DNA of 64,000 nucleotides from Balneolaceae bacterium (GCA_034521495.1 JAXHMK010000012.1:31607-95606), one strand, 5' to 3'; shown: positions 8,836 through 18,654, counted from the first letter of the stretch. Translations and numbers: made by a program. Notes: generated from the letters alone by a model not told the origin.

Positions 8836-11800
8836 TTGATAAAGACTATTAAAACCGGGCATATGGCATCACGTACGTTTAACGCATTTCTTTTATTTAC
8901 GGTTTTCATCTCATCGCTGTGTATCGCCGATGTTGGATATGCACAGGAAAGCTACAACATCAGAGACCATAACTTTGTAGTTGCAAGAGATTTTACCACG
9001 GAAAACGGCCTTCCCGCGAATGGCATAAATGGAATGTACCAGGATCAAAAGGGCTATATATGGGCGGCCACATACAATGGATTGGTACGATATAACGGCC
9101 TGGATTTCAAGGTGTATAATATGAACAATCTTGAAAATTTGGAGTCCAATCGGTTTACCTCCGTTAACGAGGATCAAGATGGAAATATATGGGCAGGTTT
9201 AGAACTGGGAGGGTTTTTAGTAATTGATGCAAAAACAGATTCTGCCACAACATACTCGATTGATCCGGAGAAATATGGTTCTAATGTTAAAACCACGGTC
9301 ATTGAATTTGGGTCCGACAATAGAACATGGATTGGTACAAGTATAGGAGTTTTTGTTATGCAGGATGGAGAGATGACCTACCTGGATCATTTACCCAATG
9401 AGTATGTAAACCACCTGGCATTTCGAAACGGACACGTCTATGTATTATTTACAAATCACCTTATCCAGTTACATCCAGATGGCACCGCCGTGCATACCAT
9501 TGCCCGGCTCAATAATGATTCGGTTCGTATAGAAAACTCTGTGGTGAACCGATTGTCGAATGTTGTTCAGTTTATGGACTTTCATTATGTAAATAACGAT
9601 TTATACCTGATGACTGAGGCCGGTTTATTGCGATATGATGAGGAAGCGGAAATTGTACTAACCAGTGAGGATGTAAATCAATCTTCTCTGCAAGGATTCT
9701 TGCCTCAAGAAGACACCATTTTTGTATATGGGAGAGATGGTATTTTTAGCATGAGTTTATCAGGCAGCCGTGAAATAGTTTACTACAGCCGGCTCAGCGT
9801 AATAGATCTTATGATCGATCATGAAGAGTCTTTATGGGCTGCATCACTATCCAATGGAATCGTGCAGTTTATATCTACACCGGTTTACCAGGGAGATGAT
9901 TTCGCTACATTAGATCAACAGGGAATTACCGGGGTATTGGCGGGCCGTGACGGGGCTACATATGTGGGAGCAAATTGTGATGGTGTGTACCGTTTTACAG
10001 ATGAAAATATTCAGCGATTTGGCGAGGAAGACGGCATCCAAAACGAATGTGTGTGGTCACTAATGGAACAAAGCAATGGCACCCTTTGGGTAGGTACATG
10101 GGGGGATGGAGTTTACTATCGCAGGACCACCGGACAACAATTTGAAAGATTCACTCCAGGTGAATTTCAGGATGTAAGTGTTTTCCTATCCATTTTTGAA
10201 GATAGTAATGGGTCGATTTGGTTTGGTACCTATTCTAATGGTTTATACAGGCAATCCAATTCTGAGATAGTTCCTGTAAAAGACAGCGAAGGTGAAACGC
10301 TTGCAGCAGTGCGGATGATCTTTGAGAGTAAAAACGGCGACATTTTCGTGGCTACTGATGAGGGGGTAGGAATATTACAGGGAAACGAAATTCATGATAT
10401 TCAAGCTGTATCTGAACTTGGCCTATCCAATTTTCGAACCATAACACAAGATGCTTCCGGGCGATTTTGGTTTGGCAGTTATGGCGGGGGACTGGTTGTT
10501 TATGAGCCGGGGGAAGAACCAAGAGTACTTTCTACACAAGATGGTTTGTTTGATAACACCATTTCCCAACTTGCCTTTGATGAGGATCAAGATTTGTGGT
10601 TGGGTGGAAATCTTGGAGTTTTCTATATCCCACAAGACCAGGTTAAAAGTTTCCTGAATGGAGAGATCGACCGGTTGCGTGTTTCCCGGATTGGGGTAAG
10701 CGAGGGCATGACAATTCGTGAAACAAATGGTGGATTTATGCCATCCAGCCAGTTGACAGAAAATGGCGAACTGCTCATTCCAACAGTTCAGGGTGTTAAT
10801 GTGATCAATACACGGCGGATGGAACTTAATGAGGAGCCGCCAAATACGTTTATTGAGGAAATAGAAATTGATGGTCAAATCTACAGCCAAACGCAGTTAG
10901 AATCGATACCCCACAGTGCTCATCGAATTATTTTCCGATTTAGCGGCTTGAGTTATAAAAATCCGGAATATAACCGCTACGAGTATATGTTGGAGGATTT
11001 CGATCAGGATTGGTTAAGTGCAAGAAACAGTGGTGAAGCGATCTATTCCATGATTCCAGCGGGAGACTATTCGTTTAAAGTCAGAGCATCAAATAACGAC
11101 AGGGTTTGGAGCACTCAGGCAGCAACCATTTCATTTAGTGTAGATCCGCCATTTTGGCAAACCATTTGGTTTTACCTTGGTATTGTAGCTTTATCGGGTA
11201 TTCTTATTGTTGTGGCATTTCGGTATCGGTTGAGAAGCATTCAAATATATAATCGGCAGCTTGAGCGGAAGGTTGATGAGAGGACCGAGGAGTTGAAAGT
11301 GTCGAACGAGGAACTCAAAAAGCATATTGAAGAGAAAAATAAGCTGCAATCCATTCTTGCACACGATCTCAAAAATCCGTTTTCTGCTATTCTGGGATAT
11401 ATAGAGTTGATTAAAAATGAGTTCGAGCAGAAGGGGGAGCATGAGCAGGTGGACATGATGAAAATGCTTCTGGACTCCGGGCGAAATACATTGGCTCTGC
11501 TGGAGAATTTGTTGCAATGGTCCAACTCAAAAGAGGGTGGACTGGAACCAAAGTTTGAATCGATTGACATAACGGAGTTAGTGGATCAAGCGATTTCAAT
11601 GACGGATGCCCAATCTACATTCAAGAATATTTTTGTTAGAAATTTAATTGAGAAACCCCATTATGTGCGGGCAGACCGGAATATGATATTGTCTGTGATT
11701 CGGAACTTGATTTCTAACGCTATAAAATTTTCGGGGAGAGATTCTATTGTGGAAATTTCGCTGGAAGAAAAAGATGATAAAGTAATTGTTTCTGTTGAAG

Positions 11801-12048
11801 ATTCCGGTGTGGGAATTCCGCAGGAAGAACAAGACAAATTATTTACAGCAGAAAAAATGCAACAGAAAGTAGGAACCCAGGGAGAAAAAGGAATCGGTAT
11901 GGGGTTGATGCTATGCAAAGAGTTTATCGAGAAGCACAATGAAGAGATCTGGGTAACCAGCGCACCTAAAAAAGGGAGTACTTTTTCATTTTCTTTGAAA
12001 ACAGCAACCGAGCACGAAGAAAAACAGGTTGATAAGTCTGAAGAGTAA
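8836..12048 (+). CDS. Beta-propeller sensor histidine kinase (two-component)
   Basis: 1070 aa. A signal or membrane segment lies at about 14-36. Two-component-regulator propeller repeats follow (about 45-690; repeated G-x-[IL]-W-[FVA]-G-[TS] blades), then a Y_Y_Y domain (about 695-765), a membrane segment (about 773-797) and a coiled stretch. The kinase comes last: HisKA with phospho-acceptor His843 in LAHDLKNPFSAI, and an HATPase_c domain with N box (RNLISNAIKFS), G1 (DSGVGIP) and G2 (GIGMGLML). Unlike hybrid systems it has no receiver or AraC domain, so it needs an unlinked response regulator. No regulator gene is adjacent. The TTG start at 8836 is the annotated frame start; an ATG at residue 10 (8863) is an alternative. 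The gene ends 3 nt before the convergent FAD oxidoreductase. Confidence 0.92.
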   Translation: MIKTIKTGHMASRTFNAFLLFTVFISSLCIADVGYAQESYNIRDHNFVVARDFTTENGLPANGINGMYQDQKGYIWAATYNGLVRYNGLDFKVYNMNNLENLESNRFTSVNEDQDGNIWAGLELGGFLVIDAKTDSATTYSIDPEKYGSNVKTTVIEFGSDNRTWIGTSIGVFVMQDGEMTYLDHLPNEYVNHLAFRNGHVYVLFTNHLIQLHPDGTAVHTIARLNNDSVRIENSVVNRLSNVVQFMDFHYVNNDLYLMTEAGLLRYDEEAEIVLTSEDVNQSSLQGFLPQEDTIFVYGRDGIFSMSLSGSREIVYYSRLSVIDLMIDHEESLWAASLSNGIVQFISTPVYQGDDFATLDQQGITGVLAGRDGATYVGANCDGVYRFTDENIQRFGEEDGIQNECVWSLMEQSNGTLWVGTWGDGVYYRRTTGQQFERFTPGEFQDVSVFLSIFEDSNGSIWFGTYSNGLYRQSNSEIVPVKDSEGETLAAVRMIFESKNGDIFVATDEGVGILQGNEIHDIQAVSELGLSNFRTITQDASGRFWFGSYGGGLVVYEPGEEPRVLSTQDGLFDNTISQLAFDEDQDLWLGGNLGVFYIPQDQVKSFLNGEIDRLRVSRIGVSEGMTIRETNGGFMPSSQLTENGELLIPTVQGVNVINTRRMELNEEPPNTFIEEIEIDGQIYSQTQLESIPHSAHRIIFRFSGLSYKNPEYNRYEYMLEDFDQDWLSARNSGEAIYSMIPAGDYSFKVRASNNDRVWSTQAATISFSVDPPFWQTIWFYLGIVALSGILIVVAFRYRLRSIQIYNRQLERKVDERTEELKVSNEELKKHIEEKNKLQSILAHDLKNPFSAILGYIELIKNEFEQKGEHEQVDMMKMLLDSGRNTLALLENLLQWSNSKEGGLEPKFESIDITELVDQAISMTDAQSTFKNIFVRNLIEKPHYVRADRNMILSVIRNLISNAIKFSGRDSIVEISLEEKDDKVIVSVEDSGVGIPQEEQDKLFTAEKMQQKVGTQGEKGIGMGLMLCKEFIEKHNEEIWVTSAPKKGSTFSFSLKTATEHEEKQVDKSEE

Positions 12049-12051
12049 TTA

Positions 12052-12514
12052 TCAATTTTTTGAGTACCCATCTGGCACAATCGATACCGGAAGGTTTTCA
12101 AATGGATTAAGCGCCTTGTCAACCAGTGTTGCAAACTCTTTTCTTAGAATTGGTTTATTAGGGTTGAGACGATTTTCAGTGATCCACCCATCTGTCCAGC
12201 CATGCTGAACGGCATATTGCCAGGCCGGATAGGAGTCATCATTTAGCTGGATATTCGTCAGGTCAATTTGCTGATCTACACGCGGGGAACCGGCAAGTTT
12301 CCAAACTGTGAAGATAACATCATTTCGTGTTGCCATTTTTTTATTATGGCGGGTAAGTGACAGAGCCTGATTACCGGTTGCAATCTCCAGCGCCTCTGTA
12401 ACCTGAGATTGGGTCATTACACTATCAGGATAAATTTTCGTTTGATTGGCCCAGGCATAAGGAATTCCTTCGCCTTTCAAGACACCGCTGACACCAAGAC
12501 GTTGTAAGTGGTTC
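12052..12514 (-). other. Out-of-frame C-terminal segment (SLH-like) of the FAD oxidoreductase
   Basis: About 154 codons in the -1/+2 frame relative to the N-terminal part. They hold a linker and a segment with the S-layer-homology pattern: aromatic-AxxxGW...GW, then N-P-N-x-P-I-x-[RK]-x-E-F-A-x-L-V. SLH modules anchor proteins to the cell envelope. The segment has no credible start of its own. Its good codon quality and lack of stops argue that the frameshift is recent or an artefact. Confidence 0.7.
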
Positions 12515-14071
12515 AAAAAACCAATCTTTAGGCGTGGTGTCCATAAAGGGCAAAAGCCAGGCATTGGCATCTAAAAGTTTTTGCTGCACCTCTCTGACGG
12601 AAAGGTCTCTCGGTTGAATATTATGTTGAATACTGAGTGCAGCCGCAGTTCCGGCCGCCTGCCCGATGGTCATTACCACCGGTTGTAAGCGGCTCGAGCC
12701 ATTTGCGATACTGCTTACGGAGATACTTTTTTCTGCTACAATTAATCCATCAATCTCTTTTGGGATCAAACTTCCTAAAGGCACAGAAAATGAGGGAATG
12801 GGTGGAAACGCATCATAATGGGTTTCAAATTCATAAGGTTCGCGATCTCCATCCTCAAGCAGGCTGTCAGGAGGAGACGGATTTAGCCTTCGGTGATGAT
12901 CCAGTGGATAATCTCCAACACCGATGGCTGTTTTGTAAAGATTTGAGCCGGCTTCATAGGGATCAATGAGTTCGTTCATCGTCAGCATTGTCATCCCGTC
13001 CAACCGACGCGTTTCCCGATGATAAGCGATGTATGGAAATCCATCATCTGTTTTAAACTCATCATCAGCGATCCCCAGGTTATTAAATCCAAGCTCCGTT
13101 TGAATGAAATAGATGAACTGCCGTGTACGATTTTTTGCCTCCTCCAATAAAATTTTTCGTTCGGCTGGAGTGTTTTCAATCACATTCAGATAATAGTCAT
13201 TGCCATTATTCGGCCAGTTGATGAGATATTTATCATTCGGGAGTTTAGCATAGTCGAGCATTGTTTCGCAATCCACGCCTTCAAACTCCTCTGGATGTTC
13301 ACTCACCTCTTTGCAGGCATTTTCAAAAATGGAGGGTTGATAGTTAGGCGGACGAGGGATTGTCATATCTGCGTCAGGTCCATAATCTTTCAGAATAGCT
13401 GTGTATGTAAGATCCTGGATCATTGAATTTCCATACGTTGGTGCAATCTTTTCACCAGTAAGTTCCTGCGGATCCAGCCCGATAAAATAGTTAGCACCCG
13501 ACTTTGCCATCAAATCTCCATACTCAGACGCATCAATGCTAATGGTAGCTTCTACGTTTAATGTTTGCCCCTCTTTATGAATAAAAGTCGCTCCCAAAAC
13601 CCGTTTATTTTTCACAATAGCATCTTTAATGGAATATCCGTGAAACCGCTGTATGGAGGGATATTCATCCAGCATTTTGTTAAAAATGGCATTTCCAACG
13701 TGAGGCTCAAACTGAGTGTGGCTGACCCATCCGGTGGCAAGTGCTTCTGCTCCCCCGTAATGATTGCGAAGCCTCTCGCGGAACTCACCCCATATTCCGG
13801 AGGGCAAATTGTGGTTGCCATCGGTTGCACTTACTCCGGCGGCCGTTAGCATTCCGCCAAGCCAGGGTGTCGGTTCTACAACAATAACTTTTATTCCCAA
13901 TCGGGCAGCCTGGATAGCAGCACTCACCCCGCTGGCGCCTCCTCCAACTATTAGCAGATCTGTTTCAACTTGTTTATGGTAAGAACGATTCTGAGCAGTG
14001 GTAAAATCAGTAAATAAAAAATTGATCGGTAGTGTTAATAGTACAAAAAGTGTAAAAAAATGACTTTTCAT
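12052..14071 (-). pseudogene. FAD-dependent oxidoreductase with C-terminal SLH-like domain, frameshifted
   Basis: The N-terminal frame (ATG 14071; also ATG 14077) encodes a signal peptide ending TAQ, a GGGASGVSAAIQAARLG dinucleotide-binding fold and the body of a secreted FAD-dependent oxidoreductase of the FAD_oxidored (PF12831) type. It includes ASEYGDLM and GQAAGTAAAL near the end. It leaves frame at a run of six A (T on the coding strand) at 12515-12520 and stops at 12425. The frame starting near 12514 continues the protein to 12052. Removing one T gives a smooth join reading KDWFLNHLQRLGVSG. The tail (YPAWQYAVQHGWTDGW, then ILRKEFATLVDKAL) resembles an S-layer-homology module. This is either a real inactivation or a homopolymer sequencing error. 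Confidence 0.85.
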
Positions 14072-14172
14072 TCCCATATAGATGATATATTGGCTTTCAT
14101 TGTGTTGATTGATCAAATAATTAATATTTTCACAAATAAATAGATAAATAGATTAATGAAATATTATTGGCT

Positions 14173-15399
14173 ATGAAAAATATTCAAAAAGTTTTAATGC
14201 TTCTGTTGGCACTTACTATAACAGTTTTTCAATTGATTGGTTGTTCCGAAAATAACAGCGGTACTGCAAAACAGGTTGATGACGGTGAAGTAAATGTTGT
14301 CTATGAAACCGATTTGTACTTCCAGTTACCTTCTTCTATCAATGAGGTATATGAATCCGAAGAGTTTGATTTTCACGTTCAAACAGTGGTTGAGAATGTT
14401 GATATTGTTTGGGGAATGGCTTTCTTACCAAATGGAGATATGATTATTACTAAACGAGATGGAGATATGCATCTTATTCGAGATGGAGTGTTGGTTGAAG
14501 AACCGATTGCAGGAGTACCGGAAGTATGGGCTGAAGGCCAGGGTGGTTTGTTAGATATCCAGCCACACCCTCAATATGATGAAAACGGTTGGCTCTACTT
14601 CAGTTATTCGAAGCCAGGTTCCGGAGGTGCAAACACAGCGATAATGAGAGCACGCTATGATGATGAATCCCATTCTTTAGTGGATAATGAAGAACTGTAC
14701 TCGGCTACTCCTTTTACCGACAGGGGTCAGCATTTTGGCAGCCGAATCTCATTTGATTCAAATGGATATCTTTACTTTTCAATTGGCGACAGAGGCAACA
14801 GAGATGAAAATCCACAGGATATTAACCGAGACGGTGGAAAGATCTATCGCCTGCATGATGACGGGAGTATTCCACAAGACAATCCATTTGTAGGAGAAGA
14901 TGGAATAGATGCTGTATATACGTATGGAGTTCGGAATCCTCAGGGAATGGACGTTCATCCTGAAACGGGAATTATCTGGACGAATGAACATGGACCAAGA
15001 GGAGGAGATGAAATTAACGTGCACGATGAGGGCGGCTTAAATTTTGGCTGGCCGGAAATCTCCTACGGTATTAATTACAACGGTACATCATTTACGGATG
15101 ATACTGTACGAGCAGGAATGGAACAGCCGGTTTGGTACTGGGATCCCTCGATAGCGCCTTCCGGGATGACATTTGTAACAAGTAATCACTATCCAGGCTG
15201 GCAAGGCGACATCCTGAATGGGGCCTTAGCTTTTCAGTTAATCTCCAGGATTGTTGTTGATGGAGAAGAGTTTGTTAAAGAAGAACGAATATTGGAAGGA
15301 ATCGGACGAATAAGAGACGTGGAAGAAGCTCCGGATGGATATATCTATTTCACCAACGAATCGAATGGGACGATTAACAGGATTTTACCGGTTGAGTGA
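14173..15399 (+). CDS. PQQ-dependent sugar (glucose/sorbosone-type) dehydrogenase lipoprotein
   Basis: The frame opens at TTG 14167, but ATG 14173 (MKNIQKVLMLLLALTITVFQ) gives a clean lipoprotein signal with lipobox LIGC, so I take 14173 (408 aa). The GSDH six-bladed propeller family is clear from VDIVWGMAFLPNGDMIITKRDG, GQGGLLDIQPHPQY, GQHFGSRISFDSNGYLYFSIGDRG, YGVRNPQGMDVHPETG, NEHGPRGGDEIN and the C-terminal GRIRDVEEAPDGYIYF. Members oxidise aldose sugars with PQQ outside the cytoplasm. No PQQ synthesis genes are in the window, so the cofactor may be scavenged. Divergent from the broken FAD oxidoreductase. Confidence 0.9.
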   Translation: MKNIQKVLMLLLALTITVFQLIGCSENNSGTAKQVDDGEVNVVYETDLYFQLPSSINEVYESEEFDFHVQTVVENVDIVWGMAFLPNGDMIITKRDGDMHLIRDGVLVEEPIAGVPEVWAEGQGGLLDIQPHPQYDENGWLYFSYSKPGSGGANTAIMRARYDDESHSLVDNEELYSATPFTDRGQHFGSRISFDSNGYLYFSIGDRGNRDENPQDINRDGGKIYRLHDDGSIPQDNPFVGEDGIDAVYTYGVRNPQGMDVHPETGIIWTNEHGPRGGDEINVHDEGGLNFGWPEISYGINYNGTSFTDDTVRAGMEQPVWYWDPSIAPSGMTFVTSNHYPGWQGDILNGALAFQLISRIVVDGEEFVKEERILEGIGRIRDVEEAPDGYIYFTNESNGTINRILPVE

Positions 15400-15413
15400 G
15401 AATTAGAACGTAA

Positions 15414-15496
15414 AAAACCTCCAAGGTTTACTATTAAAAAAGTGATAAGCAGGAAGAAATTCCTAAACGTTATGTATGAAAAACCTTGGAGGTTTT
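15414..15496. terminator. Inverted repeat between convergent genes (terminator-like)
   Basis: A perfect 16-bp inverted repeat: AAAACCTCCAAGGTTT (15414-15429) and its complement (15481-15496). Each arm is itself partly palindromic. It lies between the convergent sugar dehydrogenase (ends 15399) and pntB (ends 15567), so it can act as a bidirectional terminator. T or A runs flank both arms. The same motif type is a common dispersed repeat in Bacteroidota. Confidence 0.5.
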
Positions 15497-15513
15497 CAAC
15501 GCTTCAAGGAATT

Positions 15514-15550
15514 CCCCTCCTTGCGATGTTTTTTTCATCGTAGGGAGGGG
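15514..15550. repeat. CCCCTCC...GGAGGGG stem-loop repeat
   Basis: A stem CCCCTCC / GGAGGGG with an inner CGATG / CATCG stem and a T-rich loop, followed by ACTAAGGGGTGGGTTTTT. It lies 17 nt beyond the pntB stop. It belongs to the same family as the elements at 19926-19941 and 45717-45861. On the minus strand it may help terminate pntB. Confidence 0.5.
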
Positions 15551-15566
15551 ACTAAGGGGTGGGTTT

Positions 15567-16985
15567 TTAATCCAACTCTTTAATCGCAGTAGCCAATTCC
15601 TGCAACGACTTCTTGGCATCGCCAAAGAACATCTGATTTTTGTCATCGTAGAAAAGTGCATTATCAATTCCGGCATAACCAGGACTTAAACTTCGCTTAA
15701 AGATGATGGTTCGTTTGGCTTCATCAACATTCAGAATCGGCATTCCATAAATAGGACTTCCGGGGGATGTTTTTGCAGCCGGATTTACCACATCATTAGC
15801 CCCGATAATCAGAACTACATCCGTGGATGAGAATTCAGGATTAATCTCTTCCAAATCGTAAAGTTCATCGTACGGTACATCTGCTTCAGCCAATAACACA
15901 TTCATATGGCCCGGCATTCGTCCCGCAACAGGGTGAATAGCATATTTTACTTCAACTCCTTTTTCTTCGAGCAGGTTGGCAACTTCCTTCAATACATGCT
16001 GTGCCTGTGCTACAGCCAATCCATAACCGGGAGCAATCACTACTTTTTTGGCATATGAACACTGAATAGCCACATCATCGGCAAAGGTCTGTTGAACGGT
16101 TTTGTCAGAATCACCTGTTGCAGCCGGGCCTTCATCGCTGCCGCCAAAAGCACCAAAGAGAACATTAGGTAAAGTACGGTTCATCGCTTTACACATGATG
16201 TTGGTAAGAATCAAACCGGCTGCTCCTACCAGTGCACCACTGATAATCAGAAGATTGTTTCCAAGTACAAACCCGGCCATCGAGGCAGCAATTCCAGAGT
16301 AGGAGTTCAACAGGGATATGACTACCGGCATATCGGCGCCGCCAATCGGGAGTACTGTTAACACACCAATCAACAATGCCAAACCAAAAAGGCACCAAAA
16401 AATAACCTGATTTGTCGGATCAACAGTAAACCATCCAACAAGAACCAGGGCAATGGCAGTTAGAAGTAGATTGATGATATTCTGACCGGGAAGGGCAATT
16501 CGGCCTCCTCCGATAAATCCTTTCAATTTTCCGAAGGCGATATAACTTCCAGTGAAGGTAATGGAACCAATGAGGATACTTAAACCTGTGGTTACAAGAG
16601 ACTGAATATCAAAAAGTGTGGCATCCAGCCGGGCCAGTTCTCCCCAGGCTACGAGTGCTGAGGCACCACCGCCAAAACCGTTGAAGATAGCCACCATCTC
16701 CGGCATCGCGGTCATTTCCACTTTTTTGGCTGCAAATGCACCAATCACGGATCCGATAACAACTCCGGCAATAATCAATTCAAAGCTTACAATTTCCTGA
16801 TCGAAAAGTGTGACGGCAACACCAATAAACATTCCTAAGGATGCAAGCTGATTTCCGGATCTCGCAGTTGCAGGAGATCCCAGCCGTTTGATCCCAATGA
16901 TAAAAAATCCAGTGGCGACCAGGTAGATTAACTGAATAACATTTGGTAAAAAGGATTGAATGGCTTCAGGTAAAAACTGGCTCAT
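15567..16985 (-). CDS. pntB: NAD(P)+ transhydrogenase subunit beta
   Basis: 472 aa, full length. The N-terminal two-thirds is a multi-helix membrane domain (domain II) forming part of the proton channel. The C-terminal domain III binds NADP(H), with APGYGLAVAQAQH and GANDVVNPAA visible. The enzyme couples proton entry to hydride transfer from NADH to NADP+, supplying NADPH. The start ATG overlaps the stop of the small alpha subunit by 4 nt (ATGA), so the two are translationally coupled in the order pntAA, pntAB, pntB. Confidence 0.97.
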   Translation of the reverse strand: MSQFLPEAIQSFLPNVIQLIYLVATGFFIIGIKRLGSPATARSGNQLASLGMFIGVAVTLFDQEIVSFELIIAGVVIGSVIGAFAAKKVEMTAMPEMVAIFNGFGGGASALVAWGELARLDATLFDIQSLVTTGLSILIGSITFTGSYIAFGKLKGFIGGGRIALPGQNIINLLLTAIALVLVGWFTVDPTNQVIFWCLFGLALLIGVLTVLPIGGADMPVVISLLNSYSGIAASMAGFVLGNNLLIISGALVGAAGLILTNIMCKAMNRTLPNVLFGAFGGSDEGPAATGDSDKTVQQTFADDVAIQCSYAKKVVIAPGYGLAVAQAQHVLKEVANLLEEKGVEVKYAIHPVAGRMPGHMNVLLAEADVPYDELYDLEEINPEFSSTDVVLIIGANDVVNPAAKTSPGSPIYGMPILNVDEAKRTIIFKRSLSPGYAGIDNALFYDDKNQMFFGDAKKSLQELATAIKELD

Positions 16986-17272
16986 TGATCATCCTCCTTT
17001 TTTTTAAACATTTCGAGCATACGGTCGGTAACCATAAATCCCCCAACCACATTAATGGTGGCAAAGATGATGGCGGCAAAACCGATCCAGTGCGAGAATG
17101 CACTTCCGGAAGCTCCGGAAATAATTAAAGCACCGATAAGTGTGATTCCCGAAATAGCATTTGCACCCGACATGAGGGGTGTATGTAGTGTTGGAGGTAC
17201 CTTTGAGATTAGTTCAAAGCCTACAAAAGAAGCCAGAACAAAAATAAATAGATTAAAAATCAGATCTTCCAT
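16982..17272 (-). CDS. pntAB: NAD(P)+ transhydrogenase subunit alpha, membrane part
   Basis: 96 aa with three hydrophobic helices (about 3-22, 38-55 and 62-82). It carries the conserved HTPLMSGANAISGI stretch of the alpha subunit's membrane domain. In this three-gene arrangement the alpha subunit is split, with this short piece completing domain II together with PntB. It lies 57 nt after the catalytic alpha subunit gene and overlaps pntB by 4 nt. Confidence 0.95.
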   Translation of the reverse strand: MEDLIFNLFIFVLASFVGFELISKVPPTLHTPLMSGANAISGITLIGALIISGASGSAFSHWIGFAAIIFATINVVGGFMVTDRMLEMFKKKEDDQ

Positions 17273-17329
17273 GTTAAAAGTATTGAGTCATGAGTATTGA
17301 GTAGTGAGAATGTGTTGTAAGTAGTTAGG

Positions 17330-18457
17330 CTAACTATTCTCTTTTACAAATGGTGAAACAATTTCACCTTCGTTCGTGATGGTAGCATTCAGTATAATCT
17401 CATCTTCAAAATTAAAATTTGGTTTACCGTCTTCTATCAACAGATCGAGCAGTGAAAGTAAATTTTTTGAGTAGAGTTTACTGGCGTGGAAAGCAAGGGA
17501 ACTTGGCAGATTCAGTGGGCCTCCAATGAGTACTCCATTGTGATTAATCGTTTCTCCAGGTTCAGTGACTTCGCAATTTCCACCTTGCTCAGCAGCGATA
17601 TCTACAACTACAGAACCGGGTTTCATATCCTCAACCATTGCTTTAGTTACCAGCAGCGGCGCAGGTTTTCCCGGGATAAGCGCCGTAGTAATAACGATAT
17701 CCGATTTTTTAACATGCTCGTGTATCACTTCACGTTGTCTCTCCTGGTTGCTTTTTGAAAGCTCTTTGGCATATCCACCATCGGATTCGGTTTCCTCCTT
17801 CTCAAGAGGAACTTCTACAAATGTTGCCCCTAAACTTTCCACTTGCTCTTTAACCTCGGGGCGGATATCAAACGATTCAACCACAGATCCTAATCGTTTA
17901 GCGGTGGCTATGGCCTGTAATCCCGCAACACCAGCTCCTAATACCAGAACTTTCGCCGGACGAATTGTACCAGCTGCGGTCATCATCATCGGCATATATT
18001 TGTCAAGATGATCGGCACCAATCAGGGCAGCTTTATATCCTGCAATGTTACTCATCGAAGAGAGAGCATCCATCGACTGAGCCCGGCTGATTCTTGGAAT
18101 AGTATCCATTGCCATGGCTCTTATTCCCTGTTTTTTCAACAGATCAACATAATCTCCATTTTGAAGCGGCCAGATAAACGAGATCAGAACGGTTCCTTCC
18201 TTAAGTTTTTTTACCGTTTCCTCTTCCGGTGCCTGTACAGCTAAATAGAGATCACATTTTTCGAGAATAGCCTCTCTTTTTGATTCAATGGTAGCACCGG
18301 CCTCTTTATACTGTTCATCTGTGTAGCTTGAGGCAACACCTGCATCCTTTTCGAGCCAAACATCCAGGCCGAGTGAAATTAATTTCTCTGCACCTTCCGG
18401 TGTTAACGCTACACGTTTTTCGTTCTTCTGAGTCTCCTTACAAACTCCAACTATCAA
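17330..18457 (-). CDS. pntAA: NAD(P)+ transhydrogenase subunit alpha, NAD-binding part
   Basis: 375 aa, alanine-dehydrogenase/PNT N- and C-terminal domains (domain I). Seen: GVCKETQKNEKRVALTPEGAEKL, RAQSMDALSSMSNIAGYKA, the Rossmann motif VLGAGVAGLQAIATAKRLG and VVDIAAEQGGNCE. It binds NAD(H) and passes the hydride to domain III of PntB. The start is a TTG at 18457. A strong Shine-Dalgarno GGAGG sits 7 nt upstream on the minus strand, and the nearest upstream ATG runs straight into a stop, so the TTG start is well supported. Confidence 0.96.
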   Translation of the reverse strand: MIVGVCKETQKNEKRVALTPEGAEKLISLGLDVWLEKDAGVASSYTDEQYKEAGATIESKREAILEKCDLYLAVQAPEEETVKKLKEGTVLISFIWPLQNGDYVDLLKKQGIRAMAMDTIPRISRAQSMDALSSMSNIAGYKAALIGADHLDKYMPMMMTAAGTIRPAKVLVLGAGVAGLQAIATAKRLGSVVESFDIRPEVKEQVESLGATFVEVPLEKEETESDGGYAKELSKSNQERQREVIHEHVKKSDIVITTALIPGKPAPLLVTKAMVEDMKPGSVVVDIAAEQGGNCEVTEPGETINHNGVLIGGPLNLPSSLAFHASKLYSKNLLSLLDLLIEDGKPNFNFEDEIILNATITNEGEIVSPFVKENS

Positions 18458-18654
18458 TGTTAGTCCTCCGTTGTCATGATTTCAGGTAACTTAGCGATTT
18501 TTATTCTATTTGCAACACGTGGTCGTTATTAGAAATAATTCTTTTTTAAAGTAAGAAATCTTGTTTAAAAGTTATCATATTGATAGATATTATTGACTAT
18601 AACAACGCATGATTTTTCTTACCTTTAAAAAGAAAAATAAAAAAGTGTACTAAA

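Noticed and set aside
10423..12134. Minus-strand open frames inside the sensor kinase gene
   Set aside because: The kinase frame carries every expected motif through this stretch. The opposite frames show no domains.
18590..18630. Bacteroidota-type promoter (TTG...TAnnTTTG) upstream of trxB
   Set aside because: A TTG and a TACCTTTA are present, but the spacing of about 24 nt is longer than the known consensus, so I did not list it.
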